Of a stretch of 12,041 bases of DNA, positions 1 through 5,229 are shown piece by piece. The stretch lies in contig DKNF01000112.1 of assembly GCA_002470165.1 (NCBI GenBank), positions 1-12,041 of the forward strand. Reading direction: 5' to 3'. The translations under genes were made by a program, and so were the position numbers. Every line of letters starts with the position of its first letter. The first letter of the stretch is position 1. The notes under the pieces are model-generated. The model had not been told where the DNA came from and made no database searches. It saw nothing but the letters and a program-made list of their open reading frames with translations. Source of the stretch: Betaproteobacteria bacterium UBA7395 (GTDB lineage: Bacteria > Pseudomonadota > Gammaproteobacteria > Burkholderiales > Rhodocyclaceae).

Positions 1-37
1 TCCAGGTTTCCCCTCATGCCCCTGTGCCATCACTGGC

Positions 38-258
38 GTCGCTTACGCGACTGGCTCGTCAATTCGAGCCCACCTCATCAGCCGTCGTGTGCGGCAAAAG
101 TTGCGCCCTTCCGGTACGCCCCATCGGCGGGATTGAACCCGCTTTCACGCTCGACCAGGTCACACGGGCATTGCCTCCCGTGCGCCGTTTCATGGTCGCC
201 CAACGTCATCCGGAATCCCCCGGAACGGATTGGGTCGAAGGAAGGAATTGCACCTTCC
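38..258. repeat. Train of short hairpins in non-coding DNA
   Basis: No convincing gene lies in positions 1-677. The first part holds a series of short perfect inverted repeats: GTCGC/GCGAC at 38-42 and 47-51; GGCTCG/CGAGCC at 53-58 and 65-70; GCGGG/CCCGC at 127-131 and 138-142; CACGGG/CCCGTG at 163-168 and 177-182; GGAAGG/CCTTCC at 240-245 and 253-258. Each stem is only 5-6 bp and could be chance alone, but the density is high and continues into the stronger structures downstream. A structured RNA, a single-strand origin or a transfer-origin region are all possible; nothing seen here decides between them. Confidence 0.4.
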
Positions 259-315
259 AGCGCCCGTCGTAACGCAGCGAGCCCGATTAAAGGCACTGCG
301 CTTCAGCGTTTGCTC

Positions 316-375
316 GGAACAGGATTGGCGATCCTGTTCCTGCCGGTTTGGCGAACCGGCGTGACCTTTCGGTCA
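316..375. repeat. Three consecutive hairpins, two sharing the loop TGGCG
   Basis: Three perfect hairpins follow one another with one base between them. GGAACAGGAT (316-325) pairs with ATCCTGTTCC (331-340) around the loop TGGCG. GCCGGTT (342-348) pairs with AACCGGC (354-360), again around TGGCG. TGACC (362-366) pairs with GGTCA (371-375) around TTTC. The 10-bp first stem and the repeated loop make chance unlikely. No T-run follows, so simple terminators are not the best reading; an RNA or ssDNA-folding element is more likely. Confidence 0.65.
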
Positions 376-390
376 GTGTATTTTGCAGTT

Positions 391-451
391 GGCGGCCTGC
401 CCGGTGGGTACTCGTGTTCATTGTCGTTGAATACCCACTAGGCAAGCCGCC
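391..451. repeat. Long imperfect inverted repeat
   Basis: GGCGGC (391-396), CTGCC (397-401) and GTGGGTA (404-410) pair in order with GCCGCC (446-451), GGCA (441-444) and TACCCAC (432-438), leaving about 20 bases as the loop. The result is a long, bulged hairpin directly after the triple hairpin at 316-375. The pairing was found by eye; its folding energy was not calculated. Confidence 0.6.
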
Positions 452-490
452 GGGCATGCGCACTCTCCGGTGATCACCGGGGCGCTGCCC
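452..490. repeat. Nested palindrome
   Basis: A perfect 14-bp palindrome, CCGGTGATCACCGG (467-480), lies inside a wider dyad in which GGGCA and GCGC on the left (452-461) pair with GCGC and TGCCC on the right (482-490). The short perfect core with outer arms resembles a binding site for a dimeric protein or a cruciform, and it closes the hairpin-rich stretch. A further perfect hairpin, GTGTGGC/GCCACAC, lies at 567-573 and 577-583. Confidence 0.6.
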
Positions 491-640
491 TGCAAAAGTG
501 TTCTGTCCTGTTTTTGTATAGGCGAATTTGGAAAATCCGCGCACGTTCACATAGGAACATCAATACGTGTGGCTTCGCCACACCAAATCACACTGCAACG
601 ATGCGGGTTCGCAACGAAACCGAAAAAAATGGACCTCCCC

Positions 641-652
641 GAACTATACGGA
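641..652 (+). promoter_or_regulatory. Shared upstream motif GAACTATACGGA, copy 1
   Basis: The 12-mer GAACTATACGGA occurs 25 bases before the ATG at 678 and again, identically, at 2515-2526 before the small HTH gene. It contains CTATAC, which could act as a -10 element, but here the expected -35 position holds CGAAAA. If this copy is a promoter it probably needs an activator. Otherwise it may be an operator shared by the two genes. Confidence 0.4.
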
Positions 653-677
653 GAATGTTCATTGACGGAGTATCGGC

Positions 678-1481
678 ATGTCACCAGCAAAACCAGCTTC
701 AACCCCGGTGTCCCCCTCGAAATCAGCGGCGCTTTCACGCGCCCTCGACTTGGTCACGCGTGGCTACTCGCGTTACATCACAGGCACCTGTCCCGCCCAT
801 AAAGCAATCGGGCTCGCCCAAAAATTCCACGACAAATACGGTGTCGGGTGCTCACCAGCGCAGCGGATAACGCGCAAGCATAAGGGACTGGCGAATGCCG
901 CGTTGGTCATGCATTGGGCGGGGTATGCCGGTTCTCGGGATGAGCCCGATCTCGTGTCAGGGGCGGCGCCAATGTTGGTTCCTGATTTGAGCACCAATCA
1001 GGAACCAACATTGGGCACTCCGGCGCATCCTCAAAGCACGCTGGCAGTTTCCTGCAACAGCACCAAAAAGATTCCTGATTCAGTTCCTGAAGTGGCATGG
1101 GCGCTGCTCGTGACCGAGGGGGGCGGCCCGGTCACAGAACAGGAAGAACTCGGTTCCGTATTTGGTCACCGCCGGCTGTCCTGGCTGGGCTATGAACTGG
1201 TGCGTCTACCGAAACGCGGAGGCACATGCTGGACATGGCGCCGGTCGAAATCGGAGATGGCCGACTGGTATGCCCTGCTTGGCGACCAGCTTGCTCACAG
1301 AAAACAATCTGCGGTCGCCGAAACCTTGCGCCTGATTGCACAGCAGCCAGGGTTTGCTGGCGTGCGGAGTCAGAGCTGGGAGCTGATTCAGTTTGCGCGT
1401 AGCCGGGGGTACTCCGGGGAGGTCCCGTTCTTGTTTCACCTGCAAAAGATTTGCCACGGTATCTCGTTGAGACTGGGGTGA
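678..1481 (+). CDS. Unrecognised 267-aa protein, probably mobile-element associated
   Basis: The ATG at 678 has GGAG at 666-669 with good spacing, which decides the start. The protein appears to have two conserved-looking parts joined by a low-complexity linker. Residues about 20-92 are rich in basic and aromatic residues (RGYSRYITGTCPAHKA, then SPAQRITRKHKGLANA). Residues about 135-267 contain two WELI/WYAL-like helical stretches and the motif CWTWRR. The linker, about 93-134, is encoded partly by a perfect 19-bp inverted repeat at 969-1014 that stays in frame. I do not recognise the family and see no signal peptide or membrane segment, so it is probably cytoplasmic. The context (palindromes, an AlpA-like gene, a shared upstream 12-mer) suggests an integrative-element gene. 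The basic N-terminal part would suit nucleic-acid binding, but that is inference only. Confidence 0.7.
   Translation: MSPAKPASTPVSPSKSAALSRALDLVTRGYSRYITGTCPAHKAIGLAQKFHDKYGVGCSPAQRITRKHKGLANAALVMHWAGYAGSRDEPDLVSGAAPMLVPDLSTNQEPTLGTPAHPQSTLAVSCNSTKKIPDSVPEVAWALLVTEGGGPVTEQEELGSVFGHRRLSWLGYELVRLPKRGGTCWTWRRSKSEMADWYALLGDQLAHRKQSAVAETLRLIAQQPGFAGVRSQSWELIQFARSRGYSGEVPFLFHLQKICHGISLRLG
969..1014. repeat. Perfect 19-bp inverted repeat inside a CDS
   Basis: The left arm, 969-987 (starting CCAATGTTGG), is the exact reverse complement of the right arm, 996-1014, with the 8-base loop TGAGCACC between. It encodes residues 98-112 of the 267-aa protein (around MLVPDLSTNQEPTL), in what looks like the interdomain linker. 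No T-run follows. Partial echoes of the arm core occur nearby as ATTCCTGATT (1070-1079) and GTTCCTGA (1083-1090). It could be an inserted palindromic element tolerated in frame, a protein-binding site or an mRNA structure. Confidence 0.85.
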
Positions 1482-1588
1482 TGCCTATGGTGCTGGCTGA
1501 TTTCCTTGACATCCGCTTTGCAGAGCGCCTAACCTGCGCCCGTTGCCGAAACAAAGGCAACCGGGGTTGGAAGCCCGATAGGAGTTTG

Positions 1589-1620
1589 ACTGAGCTACTG
1601 CGCATGCGCAGTGGCTCAGT
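1589..1620. repeat. 32-bp near-perfect palindrome between genes
   Basis: The 279-bp gap 1482-1760 holds no convincing gene. Its main feature is a palindrome centred at 1604/1605: ACTGAGC (1589-1595) and GCTCAGT (1614-1620) flank the perfect 16-mer ACTGCGCATGCGCAGT, with one T/G mismatch (1596/1613) that would be a G-U pair in RNA. A weaker bulged hairpin (GTTGCC/GGCAAC, just after 1540) lies upstream. There is no downstream T-run. It could be a terminator of the 267-aa gene, a recombination or replication site, or an operator. Confidence 0.7.
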
Positions 1621-1760
1621 TGCGCTTGGCGTCCCTATGGGCGGCCGGGCGAGGGGAGCCTTCGGGCTCGCCGGTGCTCCATCGGTCTTCCAACCTTCGT
1701 TTCGGTCGCCCACCCGATTGGAAGCGGGTGTGGTGATTCATTTCATCACTGGAGCCGCTC

Positions 1761-2390
1761 ATGAGCGAACATAACTTATCCCCGGGAAGCAATCCTTCCC
1801 AGACATCCGAAACCTCGGCTGGCGAGCGTCTTGTGCGCCTGATTTCTGTCGAACCTTGGCTGCATCCGGCGGTCATGGAGGATGAGACAGCCAAGATTGT
1901 TTCAATGAACGCTAGCTTTCGCGTTCGACACGCTCGACTGGAACAACTTGCGGATCGCGTCAATGCTGCCATCGCACCACTGGCGGCATGTCGTAAAGGC
2001 TGTCACTACTGTTGCTCGATGGTCACGCTGATTTATCGCTTTGAAGCGGTCAGGTTAGCTGCCGTCACCGGACGGAAGATGGTGGAACTCCCTTACCGTT
2101 CTCACGACCAGGTCATTCACATCAATCGCCTGCGGCCTCACCAACAATGCGTGTTCGTGAAAGACGGGAACTGCTCTGTCTACGAACACCGGCCGATGAT
2201 ATGTCGTTTGCACCATTCACTTGCAAATGATGCTGAGCCTTGCCGGACGACGGTTCCGGGGCATACCAATGGGGTGATGATGTATGACCCTGATTTTGTC
2301 GAGGTGCCGTATCACGCCCTGGTTCGTGCGATGCGACCCAGGGAGCCATGGGGCGCAATTACTGAGTTTTTCCCGGTTGGGGGAGAGTAG
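1761..2390 (+). CDS. YkgJ-family cysteine-cluster protein
   Basis: The 209-aa product has the hallmark of the YkgJ / zinc- or iron-chelating cluster family: C77-x3-C81-x2-C84-C85, followed by C130, C138 and C148, with a further C161. The stretch NCSVYEHRPMICR is typical of these proteins. Family members probably bind a metal or Fe-S cluster; their reaction is generally unknown. There is no signal peptide, so it is probably cytoplasmic. The N-terminal 75 residues are extra to the core and contain MNASFRVRHARLEQLADRVN, which has a decayed-looking echo downstream at 2760-2820. The ATG at 1761 has GGAG at 1751-1754 with 6-base spacing. A 26-bp palindrome follows the gene. The family call is firm; the role is not known. 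Confidence 0.85.
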   Translation: MSEHNLSPGSNPSQTSETSAGERLVRLISVEPWLHPAVMEDETAKIVSMNASFRVRHARLEQLADRVNAAIAPLAACRKGCHYCCSMVTLIYRFEAVRLAAVTGRKMVELPYRSHDQVIHINRLRPHQQCVFVKDGNCSVYEHRPMICRLHHSLANDAEPCRTTVPGHTNGVMMYDPDFVEVPYHALVRAMRPREPWGAITEFFPVGGE

Positions 2391-2439
2391 GGGTTTTAGG
2401 GAACCCATATCTGCCTGATTGGCTGATTACCGAGGCTCA

Positions 2440-2465
2440 CCGACTGCAAACCGGTTTGCAGTCGG
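2440..2465. terminator. Perfect 26-bp palindrome, possible terminator
   Basis: CCGACTGCAAACC (2440-2452) is followed without a gap by its exact reverse complement GGTTTGCAGTCGG (2453-2465). It lies 50 bases after the stop codon of the cysteine-cluster gene and before the promoter-like sequence of the next gene, so termination is the simplest role. The downstream sequence (GGGCTGTTTC) lacks a real T-run, so a protein-binding or recombination site remains possible. Confidence 0.45.
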
Positions 2466-2494
2466 GGGCTGTTTCAGGGCTTTCTGAATTTACG

Positions 2495-2526
2495 TTGAGC
2501 GGAATGCATTTTTTGAACTATACGGA
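2495..2526 (+). promoter_or_regulatory. Putative sigma-70 promoter with motif GAACTATACGGA, copy 2
   Basis: TTGAGC (2495-2500) and CTATAC (2518-2523) are separated by 17 bases, a good -35/-10 pair for the gene starting at 2552. The -10 lies inside GAACTATACGGA (2515-2526), which is identical to the 12-mer at 641-652. A T-rich spacer (CATTTTTTG) precedes it. The promoter call comes from sequence match only. Confidence 0.5.
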
Positions 2527-2551
2527 AAGTCACTTTCAGTAGAGATCAATC

Positions 2552-2755
2552 ATGCAATACGAACTGCCAGACATTCTCAACAAATCCCAACTGAGTTACC
2601 GGTTATGCATTTCCGAGCAAACCATAGAAAACATGGTTGAGGCTGAAGAGTTGCCGCAGCCTATCAGAATTGCCAACGACATGTACTGGACCGAGTTAGA
2701 AATTGAGCGTTGGTGGGAGTCCTGGCTGGACGAGCACGAGAACTTCAAGCACTAG
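2552..2755 (+). CDS. AlpA/MerR-like small DNA-binding protein
   Basis: The 67-aa product fits the AlpA / excisionase-type winged helix-turn-helix family in length and pattern. A helix-turn-helix spans about residues 11-30 (KSQLSYRLCISEQTIENMVE). It is followed by the typical LPQPIRI wing and a tryptophan-rich last helix (WTELEIERWWESWLDEH) in place of the usual W-x-E-x-E-I-x-x-W ending. Members regulate prophage or integrative-element genes, or act as recombination directionality factors for a tyrosine integrase. No integrase is in the window, so which role applies is open. The Shine-Dalgarno sequence is weak (AGAGATC before the ATG). The palindromes and the motif shared with the 267-aa gene are candidate binding sites. 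Confidence 0.75.
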   Translation: MQYELPDILNKSQLSYRLCISEQTIENMVEAEELPQPIRIANDMYWTELEIERWWESWLDEHENFKH

Positions 2756-2759
2756 GGCC

Positions 2760-2820
2760 TGAACGGCAGTTTTCGCGTGTGCTACGCTCGACCGGAACTG
2801 ACGGAACGCTTCAACTGTAA
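2760..2820 (+). pseudogene. Possible decayed fragment resembling the cysteine-cluster gene
   Basis: The 321-bp gap 2756-3076 holds no intact gene. At its left end, 2760-2798 matches 1906-1944 of the cysteine-cluster gene at 31 of 39 bases, in the same reading frame: LNGSFRVCYARPE here against MNASFRVRHARLE there. The likeness continues weakly as LTERFN against LADRVN, and the frame stops at 2827. The rest of the gap shows only a small dyad (CAGAGG/CCTCTG, 2866-2888, around GGCGATCGCC) and no clear terminator for the regulator genes to its right. Chance is not excluded. Confidence 0.3.
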
Positions 2821-3076
2821 GTCTTGAAGTTGTTTCCAGTCTCACCTGACTAAGCCAAACGGCAGCAGAGGGCGATCGCCGGCCTCTGGTGAAAGACGAC
2901 TGCTCGGCCAAAGCCGACCTTGGACTGGCGGCCAGCATCCGACGGCAATGCGACGATTAGCTGCTGCTTATCTGGGGCAATGCTTCATGCAGTAAATCCG
3001 AATAAGCCTCCAATGCAGCAACGGCAAAATCCGACGTCCCCCCGTTTTCAGTAGCAGAGGGCTTTAGAGTCCGGAG

Positions 3077-4057
3077 TTAATTTACCTGATTTCCGGGGGG
3101 CGTCGCAGATGGTGCAAAGCCAAAACGTGCTTTGAACACCCTGGTGAAATTTGCCTGATCGGCGAAACCGCAACGCCATGACAACGCCCCGAGATGCTGC
3201 CGAGGATTCGCCTCGATCATTGCTTTGGCGCGCGACAAGCGAACTTCGCGCAATGCCCCCATCACCGTTTGTGCCTGCTCGGTAAATGCCTCACACAAAC
3301 GGGTTCGTGAACAACCGATGCCATGTGCGATAGCGGCAATATCGAGATCATGTCGGTGCCCATGCTGTGCCATGAAACGTAAAGCCGCTGCACGACGGCC
3401 TGCATGCAGGCCTTCACCTTCGTCAGGCAGCCCATCGTTTTCGACCTGGCGACCAAGGTTATGCAATGCCAGCAAGGCTAGCGCCCGCGTCGTGTCAAGC
3501 ATACCGGCAAACTCGACAGCATCGAGACGGGAAGGCAGACGGACCAGCTGTGCCAGCAGTTCCAATTGACTGCTCAACGCAGGCATCAGAACACAGCGCT
3601 CAAGTGTTACGAACAACTTGCCCGGATCTCGCCCAAGCGCGGCAACCGCCTGACTGCGCGGCAGATCGACAAATGCCTGGCAAGCATTGTGACTCCAGCG
3701 AAAATGCCCAGTCGACTCAAGCATGAACAACCCGATCGACCCACGCTCCAAATGCTGGGAATCACCCGGCGCCGCATTGATATCCACACGCCCTGCCTGG
3801 ATCAACGAGATAACCACAAGATCCTCACGCTGGTCCGGTGGAAGGACGCCGGTACGCATCTCATATGCCGACGAGCGTGTACTGCCGAAAATTGCAGCCT
3901 CGCCGTGCAGGATGTGCATGTCGGCATCAAGCGGCACATCCGGTGATGGTTGGAAATCGCACTGCCAGTGCGCGATCTCACGCCATGCTTCACGACGTAT
4001 GACTGGATCCAGATCGTTCGTGTGCACTCGTCGTATTGTGCATGGCGGCGGCGACAC
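3077..4057 (-). CDS. AraC-family transcriptional regulator (second of tandem pair)
   Basis: This 326-aa protein has an AraC-binding-like N-terminal domain (about residues 20-190, with IFGSTRSSAYEMRT) and a C-terminal AraC/XylS double helix-turn-helix (about 225-320). The second HTH shows the family signature LGALSWRCGFADQANFTRVFKARFG, in two parts: LGALSWRCGF, then FTRVFKARFG. It is a DNA-binding activator or repressor; the ligand is unknown. The start is GTG at 4057-4055, supported by GAGGGGG six bases upstream. The gene begins on the base after the stop codon of the upstream paralogue, so the two are almost certainly co-transcribed and translationally coupled. About half the residues match the neighbour, indicating tandem duplication. 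The likely target is the divergent cluster starting at 5230, by position only. Confidence 0.9.
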   Translation of the reverse strand: MSPPPCTIRRVHTNDLDPVIRREAWREIAHWQCDFQPSPDVPLDADMHILHGEAAIFGSTRSSAYEMRTGVLPPDQREDLVVISLIQAGRVDINAAPGDSQHLERGSIGLFMLESTGHFRWSHNACQAFVDLPRSQAVAALGRDPGKLFVTLERCVLMPALSSQLELLAQLVRLPSRLDAVEFAGMLDTTRALALLALHNLGRQVENDGLPDEGEGLHAGRRAAALRFMAQHGHRHDLDIAAIAHGIGCSRTRLCEAFTEQAQTVMGALREVRLSRAKAMIEANPRQHLGALSWRCGFADQANFTRVFKARFGFAPSATPPGNQVN

Positions 4058-5065
4058 TCAACGCCCCCTCGAACCCTGCCAGGCCATTCGATGCCATTCC
4101 GATGGCAGCATGCCGAAGCGCTTCTTGAACAATTTGCTGAAATCCGATTGATGAACGAAGCCACAGCGCCATGAAAGCGCCCCGAGATGCTGGCTCGGCT
4201 CCTGTTCGATGAGGTGTCTGGCCCGTTGCAAGCGTATCTCACGCAATTCGCCCATAATTGTTCGCCCCTGCACGGCAAATGCCTCATACAGACGGGTACG
4301 CGAGCAACCGGCCCCTTGCGCGATTAGCGTTGAATCAAGTTCATGGCGATGTGCATTCTGTTCCATGAACCGTATGGCGGCAGCATGGCGACCGGCATGC
4401 AAACATTCGGTCAGGTCCCCTTGGTCGACAGCTTCGCCTTGGCGCGAAAGATTACGGAGTGTCAGTAGTGCCAGTGCCCGTGTCGCATCTAGGATGCCTG
4501 CATATTCGGCCGTGTTTAGCTTGTGTTCTTGCCTGGCCAACAGGGCTAGGTGTCCTAGCTGGCTAACCAGTGCGGGGGCCAGCACACATTGCTGCGGGGC
4601 CAAGAGAAGATTCGAGGGCTCACGCCCTAGCGCAGCCACTGCTACGCTGCGCGGCAAGGCCAGATAAGTCTGGCGCGCATTTTCGCTCCAAAGATAATGT
4701 CCTTCCTGACTCGGGACATACAGACCAAGCATGCCAGCCTTGACCTGCTGATTCCCCCCCGGGAGCGCATTCAGTTTCATGCTCCCGGACTGAAGCAGCG
4801 ATAACACCACCATATCCTCTTCCGGCGGAACACATTTGGGGTCAGTGCGCATTTCGTAAGCCGAAGAACGCTTTGTGCCAAAAATGCATGCTTCACTACG
4901 CATGAGAGACCAAGATGCATCGAAATCCCGGCTTTCGGAAAGCGGCCTTGCATCAACCCAGTTGTGTGCGACGTCGCGCCAGTAGTCGACGCGTAGGGAA
5001 GGGTCAGTCTGGCTCGACGACCAGTGCTGCAAGCTAACAGGAGGCGGCAAAAGGGGAGATTTCAT
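4058..5065 (-). CDS. AraC-family transcriptional regulator (first of tandem pair)
   Basis: This 335-aa protein has the same layout as its downstream paralogue: an AraC-binding-like domain with IFGTKRSSAYEMRT near residues 60-75 and LPRSVAVAALGREP further on, then a C-terminal double HTH (about 235-330) with CSRTRLYEAF in the first unit, and LGALSWRCGF with FSKLFKKRFG in the second. Identical blocks shared with the neighbour (RSSAYEMRT, TRALALL, GCSRTRL, QHLGALSWRCGF) point to duplication. The ATG at 5065 has only a weak Shine-Dalgarno. It is divergent from the propeller/secretin cluster across 164 bp, the classic position for a regulator of the neighbouring operon. Why two such regulators are kept is unclear; they may respond to different ligands or form heterodimers. 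Confidence 0.9.
   Translation of the reverse strand: MKSPLLPPPVSLQHWSSSQTDPSLRVDYWRDVAHNWVDARPLSESRDFDASWSLMRSEACIFGTKRSSAYEMRTDPKCVPPEEDMVVLSLLQSGSMKLNALPGGNQQVKAGMLGLYVPSQEGHYLWSENARQTYLALPRSVAVAALGREPSNLLLAPQQCVLAPALVSQLGHLALLARQEHKLNTAEYAGILDATRALALLTLRNLSRQGEAVDQGDLTECLHAGRHAAAIRFMEQNAHRHELDSTLIAQGAGCSRTRLYEAFAVQGRTIMGELREIRLQRARHLIEQEPSQHLGALSWRCGFVHQSDFSKLFKKRFGMLPSEWHRMAWQGSRGR
4064..4070 (-). promoter_or_regulatory. Shine-Dalgarno that decides a GTG start
   Basis: On the minus strand this reads GAGGGGG and lies six bases before the GTG at 4057-4055. No ATG in this frame gives a sensible start, since the next in-frame methionine (ADMHILHGE) is inside the ligand-binding domain. The site lies within the end of the upstream regulator gene. 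Confidence 0.6.
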
Positions 5066-5229
5066 GCGATGAATTTAGCAGGTGCGGGGCGAACTAACCA
5101 GAGACGGGAATTCGTCCGTACTTACTCCCCAAACTCGGGACGCACAGACAAAAGAAAGCACGTCATGCCGCAATGGCTTCCTTTTAGCATATCTCTCCAT
5201 CGAACAAGGTCACATACGAGGGATATCAA
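5066..5229. promoter_or_regulatory. Divergent intergenic control region
   Basis: These 164 bp must carry the promoters for the AraC pair (leftward) and the export cluster (rightward). I see no good -35/-10 pair in either direction; the best rightward candidate is a weak TAGCAT near 5197 with no matching -35. This fits a promoter that depends on an AraC-type activator. GAGGGA before the ATG at 5230 is a good ribosome-binding site. Confidence 0.5.

Noticed and set aside
50..100. CTGATGAG on the minus strand, as in a hammerhead ribozyme core
   Set aside because: A stem follows, but the required GAA after stem II and the third stem are missing.
126..142. Minus-strand GCGGGTTCAATCCCGCC resembling a tRNA T-arm
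   Set aside because: The loop would have six rather than seven bases, and no acceptor stem, anticodon arm or CCA-type end can be fitted around it.
24..272. Small plus-strand frame of 82 codons (GTG start)
   Set aside because: No ribosome-binding site, no recognisable protein pattern, and it overlaps several hairpins; an alternative frame of 141 codons over the same DNA is equally unconvincing.
1525..1575. GCCTAAC followed by GTTGGAA, suggestive of an integron attC site
   Set aside because: The two ends do not pair with each other, and no matching inner boxes or cassette arrangement are present.
1451..1774. Plus-strand frame of 107 codons between the 267-aa gene and the cysteine-cluster gene
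   Set aside because: It starts inside the upstream gene, runs over the 32-bp palindrome and overlaps the well-supported next start; its residues look like random translation of GC-rich DNA.
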